From assembly GCA_002436065.1 (NCBI GenBank), contig DIXP01000039.1, forward strand, positions 84,087-134,280: 50,194 bases of DNA, given 5' to 3'. This DNA is from Chloroflexi bacterium UBA6077. Lineage in GTDB: Bacteria > Chloroflexota > UBA6077. Below the pieces are notes generated by a model that saw nothing but the letters and a program-made list of their open reading frames with translations, was not told where the DNA came from and made no database searches. Below, one piece after another: positions 8,374 through 17,500 of this stretch. Positions within the stretch are counted from its first letter, which is position 1, and the number at the start of each line of letters is the position of its first letter. The position numbers and the translations under genes are program-made.

Positions 8374-9860
8374 ACCCTGATGGCGGCCTCACCGGGCACG
8401 GGGCAGTGGTGTTCGCAGATGCCGCAGCCGATGCAGCGGTCGCGGATCACTCGCGGCCTGCGGACCTCCACGGTGGTTCCGTCGTCCCCTGTGGCTTCGG
8501 TGTCCTCCAGTGCTATCGCCTTTGGTGAGACCGGACAGAGCTCCTGGCAGACGATGCAGTCCCCACCGTCCACCCAGGGAATGCACCTCCTCTGGTCCAC
8601 GTAGGCCGTGCCGATGATCGCCTGCCGCTTGCTCTCCAACTCCAGCCGCTGGATCGCTCCCGTTGGGCACACCTCGCCGCAGGCCGTGCAATCGTACTGG
8701 CATGGCCCCAGTCGGGCGACCAGGAGTGGGGTCCACAGCCCCTCCAGACCGGCCTGAAGGAGGCTTGGCTGCAGTCCCGACGAGGGGCACACCTTCATGC
8801 ACTGCCCGCAGCGAACACAGCGATCCAGGAAGTGCGCTCCTTGGGCACCCGGGGGGCGGATGTCGAACGCGTCGGTCCCCTTGCGGGGGGCGTCGGCGCG
8901 GAGTCCGGCGATGCCGAGCGCGGCGACCCCTGCCACCCCCAGCAGTTGCCGGCGGGACGGGTCGTAGCGCCCTGAGGACGGCCTGCCGCCGTAGGAGATC
9001 GCGCGATCGGGGCAGACAGTGGCGCAGTCGCCGCACAGGATGCACTCCCCGCCGTCGTTGGCGTACCCTTTCGCCCCGATGGTCCCCATCCGGCAGCGCG
9101 CGACGCACTTCCCGCAGCCCACGCACCCCGCCCTGCTGTGTCGGCCCAGGAGGGACCAGCGCGACGCGAGCCCCAGCATGGCGCCTAGGGGGCAGAGGTA
9201 GCGGCACCAGAAGCGATGCGCTACCAGGTTGAGGGCGACGATGGAGGCGAACAGCAGCAGGAACAGCCAGCTCAGGCGGAAGTAAGGCTGTGCGGCAGGG
9301 AGGAGGCTTCCCCGCAGGTCGGTATCGATCCATACCATCAGGTCGGGCAGAATACCTCGCTCATAGAGGGCGAAGAGCGCCCCCGTGACGGCGGCGTTCA
9401 GGGCGGGATACAGGTACAGGGCGAAGGTGCGGGTGAGCAGGGTGATGGGGTCCAGCGGCATCAGCACCAGGGAGCCCGCAAGGGCGGCAACCAGCGCGGC
9501 CGCCAGCAGCAGATACTTGAAGCGGCGAAAACCCATCTCGTTCTTGCCCGGCGGAGGATTGAACCGGCGCAGCCGGAAGAGGTCCAGCGTCGTGCCCATC
9601 GGGCAGACCCAGCCGCAGAAGAATCTCCCCAGCAGCAGCGTGGCCACCAGGAGCGGCGCGGCCCACAGCAGATAGGGCACGAAGTCCCGCGCCGCTAGCG
9701 CCGCGCCGAGCTGCGCCAGTGGGTCCATCCGAAGGAAGCTGTCCACCGGCAGCAGGGGAGTCAGCGGGTGCCGCGTCGCGGTCGCCAGGTAGAGGAACAG
9801 CAGCAGGAACGCTGCCTGCACCACCCGGCGGACGCGCACGAGCCGAGTACGGGACGTCAT
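8346..9860 (-). CDS. NapH-NapG-like membrane polyferredoxin (fused)
   Basis: A membrane electron-transfer protein. The first half of the 504 residues has about five membrane segments and the two NapH/NosR-type signatures FCGWVCPMG and FWCRYLCPLGA. The second half carries six or so [4Fe-4S] motifs, including CVGCGKCVARC, CILCGDCATVCP, CVRCGQCMKVCP, CTACGEVCP and CIGCGICEHHCP. Between them lies RRQLLGVAGVAALGIAG, which looks like the Tat signal of a NapG protein now buried inside a fusion. It is last in the ccm operon and overlaps the DUF362 gene start-to-stop by 4 nt. It probably passes electrons between the quinone pool and an extracytoplasmic acceptor; the partner is not visible here. Confidence 0.8.
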   Translation of the reverse strand: MTSRTRLVRVRRVVQAAFLLLFLYLATATRHPLTPLLPVDSFLRMDPLAQLGAALAARDFVPYLLWAAPLLVATLLLGRFFCGWVCPMGTTLDLFRLRRFNPPPGKNEMGFRRFKYLLLAAALVAALAGSLVLMPLDPITLLTRTFALYLYPALNAAVTGALFALYERGILPDLMVWIDTDLRGSLLPAAQPYFRLSWLFLLLFASIVALNLVAHRFWCRYLCPLGAMLGLASRWSLLGRHSRAGCVGCGKCVARCRMGTIGAKGYANDGGECILCGDCATVCPDRAISYGGRPSSGRYDPSRRQLLGVAGVAALGIAGLRADAPRKGTDAFDIRPPGAQGAHFLDRCVRCGQCMKVCPSSGLQPSLLQAGLEGLWTPLLVARLGPCQYDCTACGEVCPTGAIQRLELESKRQAIIGTAYVDQRRCIPWVDGGDCIVCQELCPVSPKAIALEDTEATGDDGTTVEVRRPRVIRDRCIGCGICEHHCPVPGEAAIRVYGIGTPTA

Positions 9861-10921
9861 GCGGTGACCTCCCTGATGTCGACCTCGCTCAGATCCATCG
9901 TCCCGACGCCCATCTCCGCGGCGAGCCTGATGTACGGCAGGTCCGCTCCCTTCTTGCCGAAGAGGGTGGCGCCGTAGGAGTCGGCGGCCACGATGTCCGT
10001 GCTGGCGATGACGGTGTTCATCTCCTCTACATCCGAGAGCCTTCCACCGGTGGGGCCGTTCCGCACCAGAACCCGCACGGCGTCGATCACCGTGATCGTG
10101 GGACGAACGACGGTGCTGAGGTCGGCCAGCCGCTGGCCGATGTTGGAGTGGAAGGAACCCCTGTCCTGGATGACCCCCATCAAGTTCTTCATGCCCATGC
10201 TCAGCGTCGCCAGATCGTGGGTCTTGGCTATCGCGGCGTCGATCAAGACGTCCGCGGTGAGCACGTCTTCGTAGATGGACCAGGACTTGATGTCCAGCCC
10301 GTTGGGGATAGGGGTCTTCTTGTACTTCAGCTGCGACATCTTCTCCATGCGTGCACCTGCCGCAGTCACCGCCTTCTCGATGCCGCTGCGCTCATAGGCC
10401 GTGGCCGCGTTAGAGGTGGGGAAGTCGAACACCTGCACCTGGCCTGCCCCAGCCTCAAGACATAACCTGACCAGGGTGGCCATTACCTGGGGGTTGGTGG
10501 AGACGGCGTATTGGGGCTCGGCTGCTGTGAGGATGTTGGGCTTGATCACGACCCTGTCGCCCTTCTTGACGAAGCGTGACATGCCGCCCAGCGCCTCGAT
10601 TGCGGCCCGGGTGATGGCCTCCGGGTTTCCACCCCGCGCCACTGCCAGCGGCACACCGGTGGTGGCTGCCTGGGTGGCAGCGGGCGGTTGCGTTGGAACG
10701 GCGGCGGTCGCATTCGAGGCAGGAACCTTGGCCGGGCCGGCGCCGGGCGCTGCGGTCGGCGTATTCGCGCTCCCTGCCGTGGGCGACGCGCCGCCCGGAA
10801 GCGGCGTGGCCGTGGGCGCCGGCGTCGGGGTGCTGCAGCCGAAACCCGAGGCTAGGGTTGCGCTGGCCCCCACCATCAACAGCCCTCGTAGGAAGCGGCG
10901 GCGGCTAACCGGGGATTTCAT
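9857..10921 (-). CDS. DUF362 domain lipoprotein with Tat signal
   Basis: A 354-residue exported protein of the DUF362 family, whose biochemical role is unclear. The N-terminus has a twin-arginine signal (SRRRFLRGLL) running into a lipobox-like GFGCS, then a low-complexity Pro/Ala/Thr linker to about residue 95, typical of a tethered lipoprotein. The folded domain follows, with GDRVVIKPNILTAAEPQYAVSTNPQVMATLVRL and AIAKTHDLATLSMGMKNLMGVI. DUF362 proteins often accompany iron-sulfur proteins, and here the gene sits directly before the polyferredoxin, so a shared extracytoplasmic redox role is a reasonable inference. Its start overlaps the ccmD end by 17 nt. Confidence 0.85.
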   Translation of the reverse strand: MKSPVSRRRFLRGLLMVGASATLASGFGCSTPTPAPTATPLPGGASPTAGSANTPTAAPGAGPAKVPASNATAAVPTQPPAATQAATTGVPLAVARGGNPEAITRAAIEALGGMSRFVKKGDRVVIKPNILTAAEPQYAVSTNPQVMATLVRLCLEAGAGQVQVFDFPTSNAATAYERSGIEKAVTAAGARMEKMSQLKYKKTPIPNGLDIKSWSIYEDVLTADVLIDAAIAKTHDLATLSMGMKNLMGVIQDRGSFHSNIGQRLADLSTVVRPTITVIDAVRVLVRNGPTGGRLSDVEEMNTVIASTDIVAADSYGATLFGKKGADLPYIRLAAEMGVGTMDLSEVDIREVTA

Positions 10922-11066
10922 CCCTCTCCTTCTCAGCGAGGATGGTTTTCAGCGTGGCGATCTCTCGAGCCAACGACTTCTGACGGGCGGCGATGCTGAA
11001 GCTGTACAGTAGCACTGCCAACCAGATCACCGCGTATGCCGCAAACAGGTACACCATGTTTCCCAT
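10905..11066 (-). CDS. ccmD: CcmD-like heme exporter small membrane protein
   Basis: A 53-residue single-span membrane protein, made of MVYLFAAYAVIWLAVLLYSF followed by a charged helix (ARQKSLAREIATLK). This is the layout of CcmD, which joins CcmC and CcmE during release of heme-loaded CcmE. GGAGGAG lies just before the ATG at 11066, 2 nt after the ccmC stop. A longer frame from 11552 is open but runs antisense in phase over ccmC and has no support. Sequence identity is weak in this family; gene position is the main argument. Confidence 0.75.
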   Translation of the reverse strand: MGNMVYLFAAYAVIWLAVLLYSFSIAARQKSLAREIATLKTILAEKERDEIPG

Positions 11067-11068
11067 TT

Positions 11069-11722
11069 CTACTCCTCCAGCAGGTCTCGGAGTCCATCGA
11101 CCTCCATCTGCTGCGTCTGAAGCTGGAGACGCAGCCTGAGGAGGTGAAACAGCAGCAGGGTGAAGGCCCCGAGGCACACCAGGAGTGTGGTTAGCATGGA
11201 GCCTTCCAGGTTGAAGCTCGATCCGCTGAGGACCACCGGATGAACCGTGCGCCACCAGCGAATGGACATGAAGACCACGGGGACATCCAGGAAGCCAATT
11301 ATCCCCACGACCGCCGCCAGGGTGGCACGTTGGGAAGGGTTGTCCACCGCGGAACGCAGGATCATGTAGGACAGGTACACCAGCCATAGCAGCAGAGTGG
11401 CTGTCAACCTTGGATCCCAGTCCCACCATGTTCCCCAGGTCGGCTTGGCCCAGAGAGAGCCAGTCACCAGGGCTGCTGTTGTGAAGACGAGGCCCACCTC
11501 CGCGGCGGAGGCGGCCACTGCGTCCCAGCGATAAGCCTTCGTGCGAAGCCATTGGATGCTCGCCGCGAAGACGATGGCGAAGGCGAGGAAGCCCGACCAG
11601 GCGGCGGGAACGTGGAAGTAGAAGATGCGCTGCAGGTCCCCCATGGTCGCCTCAGTCGGGGCGTATAGGAGGGCCATGTAGAGAGCGGCGACCATGGCGG
11701 CTGGGACGACGAATTTGCTCAC
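11069..11722 (-). CDS. ccmC: Cytochrome c maturation protein CcmC (heme handling)
   Basis: Presents heme to CcmE on the outer face of the membrane. The 217-residue product has about six membrane segments and the tryptophan-rich WGTWWDWDPRLTATLL motif near residue 95, with conserved histidines in the flanking loops (FYFHVPAAW and TVHPVVL). It lies between ccmB and ccmD. A C-terminal glutamine-rich helix, LRLQLQTQQMEVDG, extends slightly beyond the core. Confidence 0.94.
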   Translation of the reverse strand: MSKFVVPAAMVAALYMALLYAPTEATMGDLQRIFYFHVPAAWSGFLAFAIVFAASIQWLRTKAYRWDAVAASAAEVGLVFTTAALVTGSLWAKPTWGTWWDWDPRLTATLLLWLVYLSYMILRSAVDNPSQRATLAAVVGIIGFLDVPVVFMSIRWWRTVHPVVLSGSSFNLEGSMLTTLLVCLGAFTLLLFHLLRLRLQLQTQQMEVDGLRDLLEE

Positions 11723-11728
11723 TGTAGG

Positions 11729-12403
11729 CTACTCCTGAAAGACGTACTCGAAGGTCAGCAGCGCAGCTGCCAGGAAGATGGCGTCGAAGGCCAGCAGGGT
11801 CGCGAGCCAGGGTCCCTCTACCAGAGGCGGGGCCGTCGCCAGGGCGTCGCCCGTGGCCCTGACTGCCGCCAGCAGTAGCGGCACCGACACGGGGAGCAGC
11901 AAGATAGGCAGCATGATTTCTCTCGCCCTCGTTTGCACGGCCACGGCTGAAAAGAGGGTGCCCACGGCGGCGAGCCCGACGGTTCCCAGCAGGACGATCA
12001 GCCCCAGCCTCGGGTTCAGGACCGGCAGGTTGAAGAAGACGCCGAAGAGGGGCAGGATCAGCGCCTCCATGGCCAGCATGAACAGCATGTTGATCGAGAG
12101 CTTTCCCAGGAACAGGGCGCTGCGGTCTACCGGGCAGAGGAGCAACCCTTCCAGGCAGCCGCGGTCCTTCTCTGAGATGAAGGCCCGGTTCAGCCCGAGC
12201 ATGGCCGAGAAGGCCACCGCTACCCACAGCACCCCCGGCGCCACCGCTTCGACGTTCTCCACCCTCAGCTCGAACGCGAAGTTGAAGGTGACCATCACTA
12301 TCAGCGCGAAGACGAAGGTAGAGGTCAACACCTCCCGCGTCCGCAACTCCGCGGCTATGTCCTTGGCGACGATGGCCAGCACCTTGTTCAGGTAGGATCT
12401 CAT
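11729..12403 (-). CDS. ccmB: Cytochrome c maturation ABC permease CcmB
   Basis: The permease that pairs with CcmA; ATP hydrolysis releases holo-CcmE from CcmC. The 224-residue product has six predicted membrane spans and the family segment FISEKDRGCLEGLLLCPVDRSALFLGK near residue 75. It starts 5 nt after the ccmA stop and ends 6 nt before the ccmC start. Confidence 0.92.
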   Translation of the reverse strand: MRSYLNKVLAIVAKDIAAELRTREVLTSTFVFALIVMVTFNFAFELRVENVEAVAPGVLWVAVAFSAMLGLNRAFISEKDRGCLEGLLLCPVDRSALFLGKLSINMLFMLAMEALILPLFGVFFNLPVLNPRLGLIVLLGTVGLAAVGTLFSAVAVQTRAREIMLPILLLPVSVPLLLAAVRATGDALATAPPLVEGPWLATLLAFDAIFLAAALLTFEYVFQE

Positions 12404-12408
12404 GTCTC

Positions 12409-13191
12409 CTATGCCTCGGATCCAGGGGGCAGCGGTGCTGCCGACCCCTGCGACGTTGGAGGCCTGGTCCTGTAGTGCTGCCGTACGGTCGCCGGGTCCA
12501 GTTCAGACGAGGGGGCCTGGAAGGCGATGCGCCCGTCCACCAGGATGGCGACCCGCTGGCTCAAGGCCAGCCCCAACTCGATCTGGTGGGTGACGATAAC
12601 GGCGCTCCGCATGTGACCATCCACCTGTGCATCGAGAAGGCTCGCCATCAGGTTGCGCGCGTCCTGATCCAGTCCGGCCTCCGGTTCGTCGAGCAGCAGC
12701 AATTCCGGATCGTGCAGCACTGCCCGCGCCATGGCGATCCGCTGGCGCATGCCGTGAGAAAAGGTGACCACCCGGTCGTCAAGGCGTGCCAGCAGTCCCA
12801 CCTGCTTGGCGACTGCCTCCACCCTTGCCTCCAAGCCACGGACATCGTACATCCGTCCATAGAAGCGCAGGTTCTCCCGCGCGGTGAGGTCCGGATACAG
12901 GTAGGGCTGATGTGACATTACCCCCAGGTGGCGGCGGGCCTCAACTGGGTCGTCCCGCGGGTCGATGCCCGCCACCTCGATCTCCCCGGCCGTCGGTGTC
13001 ACCGCCGTAGCCAGTATCCGGAGCAAAGTTGTCTTGCCGGCCCCATTGGGTCCGAAGATGGCCAGCCTCTCGCCAGACTCCAGCGTCAGGTCGACCCTTT
13101 TGAGGACCAGGCGATGGCCGTACCGCTTGGTGATACCGGAGGCCCTGATGGCCGGTCCGCCCAAGGGCCGGGGCCCCCCGTTGGATGTCAC
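12409..13191 (-). CDS. ccmA: Cytochrome c maturation ABC ATPase CcmA
   Basis: The ATPase of the CcmAB complex. In 260 residues it has the Walker A GPNGAGKTTLLRIL, a Q-loop region around MSHQPYLYPDLTARENL, a signature-like FSHGMRQRIAMARAVL, and the Walker B LLLLDEPEAGLD. The signature reads SHGMR rather than the textbook LSGGQ, as is common in CcmA. Its ATG overlaps the stop of the preceding gene by 4 nt. Confidence 0.93.
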   Translation of the reverse strand: MTSNGGPRPLGGPAIRASGITKRYGHRLVLKRVDLTLESGERLAIFGPNGAGKTTLLRILATAVTPTAGEIEVAGIDPRDDPVEARRHLGVMSHQPYLYPDLTARENLRFYGRMYDVRGLEARVEAVAKQVGLLARLDDRVVTFSHGMRQRIAMARAVLHDPELLLLDEPEAGLDQDARNLMASLLDAQVDGHMRSAVIVTHQIELGLALSQRVAILVDGRIAFQAPSSELDPATVRQHYRTRPPTSQGSAAPLPPGSEA

Positions 13192-14486
13192 CGGAATCCC
13201 TCGGGGGAGAGCATCTTCTGCATCTCCACCACCTCTACCAGCTTTCGCTTCTTGTCGGCACGGAGTTGGCTGTATTCCTCGTCTCCGATCTCCTTAGCCT
13301 CGTACTGATCGTCCAGCCGAGCGATGGCCGAGATCAGCTCGCGCTTCTTCTTCTCGAGCATCTCATACTCGTTCTCAGTGGGCGTGACATCCTCAGCGCC
13401 CACCTGCCCATCGGTAGATGCAGCCACAAGCTTGCCTGTTGCATCACCTCGCGGACCGGCTGCTCTGCCCGTGGTCTTGGCATCTGTCTTTGGTCCACCA
13501 CGCCTTCTCCGGATCATCAGCACCAGCACCACCACACCGATGAGCACTACACCAACGCCGCCGGCCAGGGGAAGCAGGCTGATGGCTGATACCTGCGTGG
13601 AGGGCAGCCGATCAACCTTGATCTTCAGTTCGGTGTCCGCTGCCAGGTTCTGCCCGCTCAGCAGCAGGTACTTCTCGTTCTGCACCGTGGGGTTGGTCTG
13701 TTCCGGCAGGTTGGAGGCGGATATCTGTATCCCGATGTCGGGGGCAAGGATGCTCACCTTCTCCGAAGCCATAGTGACCCTGGTGGAAAAGCTGACGGAG
13801 CCCCCCTTGGCGGGGATGCGGTAACGGAGTATCCGCTGGGTATCGCCAGGGTAGATGGGCATCGTGTCTGCAAAACCGCCCTCCACCGGCACTATTCTGG
13901 TCGCGCTCATCTCGTCGCCGAAGGCCAGATCCTCCGCCTCCTCAGGCACTACGAAGCGCATGGTCTCCCGAATGCCGTTTTCGATCTCTTTGGCACCAAC
14001 GTAGCTCTTGTCGGTGGTGTTCCTGAGGATCACGATCTCCGTCACACTCACCCCCTCAGGGTCGGGGTCAAGGAGATAGTGCCTCGCGGGGGAGGTTACG
14101 CCGTCGGCTGCGGTCGTAGAGTCAAGGCAAGGGATCTCCACGGTCAGCTCCGGATTGTCCGGTGTGAAGGTCAAGGGTTCGCCGGGGTAGTCCACATTCT
14201 GGAACTGGAGAAGGACCAGGTAGGTGAGGTCCTGTCCCGTTTCCAGCCCTTCGAAGGCGAACTTCCCCTCTTGGTCGACCTTGACTGTCTCCTTGACGGT
14301 CTGGTTCTGGCCGTCGAAGACCAGCAGCGAAACCTCTGCCCCGACCACGCTGCCGCCGCCGGCGGTGAGGTTAGTCACGGTGCCCTTGATAGAACCCTTG
14401 GCCTGTTCGGCGCCGACGCCAAGCACCGATCCGGCAAAGACAAGGACCGCCGCAGCCAATGCGATCAGCCACTTCCTGTGCATCAT
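13188..14486 (-). CDS. Exported membrane-anchored protein of the ccm operon, unknown function
   Basis: I do not recognise a named family. The 432-residue product has a signal peptide (WLIALAAAVLVFAGSVLG), a carboxypeptidase-regulatory/Ig-like beta domain (KGSIKGTVTNL...EGKFAFEGLETG), a second beta-rich extracytoplasmic region, and one membrane span near residue 325 (GVGVVLIGVVVLVLMI) followed by basic residues. The cytoplasmic tail ends in a charged helix (YEMLEKKKRELISAIARLDDQYEAKEIG cut by short breaks) that resembles the tail of the CcmI-like neighbour. Two ATGs (14486, 14483) follow a GGGGGG run. Its position between the CcmI-like gene and ccmA suggests a part in cytochrome c assembly or export. 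Confidence 0.75.
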   Translation of the reverse strand: MMHRKWLIALAAAVLVFAGSVLGVGAEQAKGSIKGTVTNLTAGGGSVVGAEVSLLVFDGQNQTVKETVKVDQEGKFAFEGLETGQDLTYLVLLQFQNVDYPGEPLTFTPDNPELTVEIPCLDSTTAADGVTSPARHYLLDPDPEGVSVTEIVILRNTTDKSYVGAKEIENGIRETMRFVVPEEAEDLAFGDEMSATRIVPVEGGFADTMPIYPGDTQRILRYRIPAKGGSVSFSTRVTMASEKVSILAPDIGIQISASNLPEQTNPTVQNEKYLLLSGQNLAADTELKIKVDRLPSTQVSAISLLPLAGGVGVVLIGVVVLVLMIRRRRGGPKTDAKTTGRAAGPRGDATGKLVAASTDGQVGAEDVTPTENEYEMLEKKKRELISAIARLDDQYEAKEIGDEEYSQLRADKKRKLVEVVEMQKMLSPEGFR

Positions 14487-14968
14487 TGCCCCCCTGTCTC
14501 CTCTTCTCTGTTTGCCCGTCTGGACTCTCTTCTGAATGCCTCTATCTCCATCTCCACATCCAGGTCGGCCCTCGGCTCCGGCCGACATCTTGGATCGGCG
14601 GGCGTTCGGGGTGGAGGCAGGATCTCGAAGTCCTCTCCTTCGTCCTCTGACTCGTTTGCAGTCAGTTTACCAGTCTTGGCGTCGTCTATGCGCTTGAGGG
14701 TCGACACTGCCCTCCGCTTGTATCGTTCGTGAAGCTCCCGATAGTCTTCTCTGGACAGGTTTCCCACTGCCAGGTCGAACTCCAATTCCTTCAGCGCTCT
14801 GTATGCGGAGTCCCTTCTGGTAAGCAGTTGGCTCAAATAGGGCTCTCCGGCCTTGCACTCAAGGTAATCCTCAGGGCGAACCCTACCGAACATCAAGGGC
14901 CAGGCTACCAGGAGGGCCGCTCCGCCGGTGATAACGAGCATCACCACCATGGTCAGTTGCTCGGACAT
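14483..14968 (-). CDS. CcmI-like cytochrome c biogenesis accessory protein
   Basis: A 161-residue protein with one N-terminal membrane span (MVVMLVITGGAALLVAWPLMF) and a cytoplasmic helical part containing DSAYRALKELEFDLAVGNL and YRELHERYKRRAVSTLKRID. That pattern, a span followed by a short helical hairpin, resembles the N-terminal region of CcmI, which escorts apocytochromes to the heme ligation complex. It lacks a TPR domain. The last third is acidic and proline-rich. It lies between ccmH and the exported protein, and its stop overlaps the next start in ATGA. Confidence 0.65.
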   Translation of the reverse strand: MSEQLTMVVMLVITGGAALLVAWPLMFGRVRPEDYLECKAGEPYLSQLLTRRDSAYRALKELEFDLAVGNLSREDYRELHERYKRRAVSTLKRIDDAKTGKLTANESEDEGEDFEILPPPRTPADPRCRPEPRADLDVEMEIEAFRRESRRANREEETGGQ

Positions 14969-14989
14969 CTCTTTCCTCGTCCTCCTGCG

Positions 14990-15490
14990 CTACTCGAATC
15001 GTTCCAGTTCTCGGTTGACCTGGTTCTCGTAGCGCTTCAAGCGGTTCTCGTCGATGGTCCTCGACATCTCCGCGTCAGCGTAGGCGTCGCTCAGCCTGCG
15101 ATTGTGGTTCCAACTGACCAGTATGGCGACCAGGACCGCCACTCCCGTCAGCAGCAGGGCGTAGGGCGCGACCCAGGCGGTCAGCCCAAAGCCTCGCTTT
15201 TCGGACGCGGGCAGGATCTGCTCGCCATACTGGTGTGCCAACGTCTCGACGATGCGATCTCTGGACCAGCCCTCCCTGTTCTTCGCCTGGATGAAGGCTT
15301 TCATCTCCACAGCTTCCGGTCCGCTGGAGACCGCCAGGGGCTGAGGACCGCTGGCTGTTGGGCAGATCAGTTCGTTGATCAGGTCGTCGGCCACATCGGC
15401 GCAAGCGGATCTTACGTCCCACAGGAGCAGGGTGCTCAGAATCAGCAGGGCGAACAGGACCGACGTCTTCAGCTTGATTCGCGTGGCCAT
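14990..15490 (-). CDS. ccmH: CcmH-like protein with degenerate redox motif
   Basis: CcmH normally reduces the apocytochrome haem-binding disulfide using an LRCxxCQ motif. This 166-residue protein has the family layout: a signal/membrane segment, a helical domain (MKAFIQAKNREGWSRDRIVETLAHQYGEQIL), then a membrane span (APYALLLTGVAVLVAILVSW). At the motif, however, it reads ELICPTASGPQPLAVSS. The first cysteine is kept and the second is gone. The only other cysteine, in RSACADV, lies in the signal region. It follows ccmF closely, and its role may be structural rather than thiol-redox. Confidence 0.8.
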   Translation of the reverse strand: MATRIKLKTSVLFALLILSTLLLWDVRSACADVADDLINELICPTASGPQPLAVSSGPEAVEMKAFIQAKNREGWSRDRIVETLAHQYGEQILPASEKRGFGLTAWVAPYALLLTGVAVLVAILVSWNHNRRLSDAYADAEMSRTIDENRLKRYENQVNRELERFE

Positions 15491-15508
15491 AGAGTCTTGG
15501 CCTCTCCA

Positions 15509-17485
15509 CTACCTTGCTGCTTCCACTGCCAGGCGTGGCTCCTCCTTGCGTCTGACACGGGCCTCTGGCCAGAGGGCTACGGCGGTGCCCAGCAGCAAGA
15601 CGTAGCCGCCAATCCAGATCCAGGAAACCATCGGATTGATCACCAGTCTCAGATTAGCGCTATCGGCGCTCCAGGAGTTCAGGATCAGGTACAGATCCTC
15701 CGTCGGCGTGCTGTAGATGGCCACCTCGGTGTTGGGTGTCTTGAACCCTTGGAAGAACTCCTTGGAGGGGCTCATCGTTCCCAGGTGCTGATTGCCCGAG
15801 TACAGCTCTAGCTCAGCCGCAAGGCTCTCCTTGCGACCCTCCTGAGAGGTGGAGAGTCCGTCGAACATCAACCGGTATCCCCCGATGGCGGCCTCCTGGC
15901 CGGGGTAGAGGGTTACCTCCCTCTCAGTCTTGAAGCCCATTGAGAAGACGACGCCCATGGCCAGGAGCGCTATTCCCAAGTGGACCATGTAGCCGCCGTA
16001 GCGCGATTGGTTCCCCCGCACCAACGGAGCGAGTGCGAGCAATGGGTTCTTCCCCTGGATTTTTCCCTGGGCGCGAGAGCCTCGGTAGAACTCCAGCAGT
16101 ACGGTACCGGCGGCGAAGCCGCAGCCGGCCAGGGCTAAGAGGGCGTAGGGCTGGCGAGCGTTCAGGGCGAAGCCTCCCGCGGCCACCGCGAGGGCAGCTA
16201 GGAGCGGCAGCCGGAGGTTGGCTGCCAGCCGGCCGAAGGACACCCGGCGCCAGGCCAACAGCGGGCAGATGCCCATCAGCACGACCACAGCCAGCAGGAT
16301 GGGGCCGACTACCTGATTGAAGAAGGAGGCGTTGACCGTGATCTTCACCCCCCGGATCGCCTCGGAGACCAACGGGAAGAGGGTACCCCACAGGACGGCG
16401 AACGCTGCGCCCAGCAGCAGCAGGTTGTTCAACAGGAAGCTGGATTCCCTGGAGGCAAGAGAGTCCAGTTCGCTCTCCCCCTGGAGCAGGGGACGCCTTA
16501 TCCAGAGGAGGACTACAGACAGCAGGACCACCACAGCCATCATCGCGACGAAGGCCGGGCCCACCCTCGTTTCACCAAAGGTGTGCACCGAGGCGAGCAG
16601 ATCGCTCCTCGTCAGGAAGGTGCCGAAGATCGTCAGTGTGAAGGTGATGATGATGAGCGCGTGGTTCCAGACCTTCAGCATACCGCGGCGCCGCTGCATG
16701 ACTGCCGAATGGAGGTAGGCCGTTCCCGTGAGCCAGGGCATGAGCGAGGAGTTCTCCACGGGATCCCAGCCCCAGTAGCCTCCCCATCCCAACTCCACGT
16801 AGGCCCACTGGGCACCCAGCAGGTTCCCCAGCCCCAGGAGGGCCCAGGCGACGAGGGTCCAGCGGCGGGTGGCCTGGAGCCACTCGTTTCCCAGTTGCCC
16901 TGTGATGAGCGCCGCTATCGCGAAGGCGAATGGTACGGTGAAGGCCACGTAGCCGGCAAAGAGAGCCGGCGGGTGGAACAGCATACCCACGTTCTCCAGG
17001 AGTGGGTTCAATCCCTGCCCCGCCGGGATGGCCGCCGTGGCTCGGGTGAAGGGATCGGAGAAGAGGGTGAGCAGGCCCAGGAAGAAGGTGAGGACGAAAC
17101 CCATCACCGTCGTGACCCAGGGCATCAGGCTCTTGAGCTTGCCGCGGAACTGCAGTGTCACGATCAGCAGGGCAGCGGAGAGGCCCCAGGCCCACAGCAA
17201 TAGGGATCCCTCCTGGCCAGCGTAGCTACCTGAGAGGCTGAAAGCCAGGCTAGTATCCCTGCTGTTGTAGCGGGCGACGTACATCAGAGAGAAATCGTGG
17301 ACGATGAAGGCGTGGAGTAGCACCCCCCAGGCCAGAGAGACCAGGGCCGCAGAGAGGTAGACCCCGTTCCTGGCGCTGGCTAGCAGGTCCGCCTGGCGAC
17401 GATGGGCGCCGACGGCCGAGGCCACCGTTAGGTAGGCCGTGATCATGAAGGCGACGACGATGGATATGCGACCGATTTCCGCCAT
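15509..17485 (-). CDS. ccmF: Cytochrome c heme lyase subunit CcmF
   Basis: The integral membrane protein that takes heme from CcmE and attaches it to apocytochrome c. The 658-residue product has around 13-15 membrane segments and the tryptophan-rich WWGYWGW-type motif here as WGGYWGWDPVENSSLMPWLTGTAYLHSAV, with LLWAWGLSAALL and LENVGMLFHPPALFAGYVAF, which contain heme-coordinating histidine regions. Full length and intact. Only 15 nt separate it from ccmE upstream and 18 nt from ccmH downstream. Confidence 0.95.
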   Translation of the reverse strand: MAEIGRISIVVAFMITAYLTVASAVGAHRRQADLLASARNGVYLSAALVSLAWGVLLHAFIVHDFSLMYVARYNSRDTSLAFSLSGSYAGQEGSLLLWAWGLSAALLIVTLQFRGKLKSLMPWVTTVMGFVLTFFLGLLTLFSDPFTRATAAIPAGQGLNPLLENVGMLFHPPALFAGYVAFTVPFAFAIAALITGQLGNEWLQATRRWTLVAWALLGLGNLLGAQWAYVELGWGGYWGWDPVENSSLMPWLTGTAYLHSAVMQRRRGMLKVWNHALIIITFTLTIFGTFLTRSDLLASVHTFGETRVGPAFVAMMAVVVLLSVVLLWIRRPLLQGESELDSLASRESSFLLNNLLLLGAAFAVLWGTLFPLVSEAIRGVKITVNASFFNQVVGPILLAVVVLMGICPLLAWRRVSFGRLAANLRLPLLAALAVAAGGFALNARQPYALLALAGCGFAAGTVLLEFYRGSRAQGKIQGKNPLLALAPLVRGNQSRYGGYMVHLGIALLAMGVVFSMGFKTEREVTLYPGQEAAIGGYRLMFDGLSTSQEGRKESLAAELELYSGNQHLGTMSPSKEFFQGFKTPNTEVAIYSTPTEDLYLILNSWSADSANLRLVINPMVSWIWIGGYVLLLGTAVALWPEARVRRKEEPRLAVEAAR

Positions 17486-17500
17486 GGTTCTCCTTGCTAC

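Noticed and set aside
10905..11552. 215-codon minus-strand frame covering ccmC in another phase
   Set aside because: Only its last 53 codons are real (ccmD); the rest is an out-of-phase reading of ccmC.
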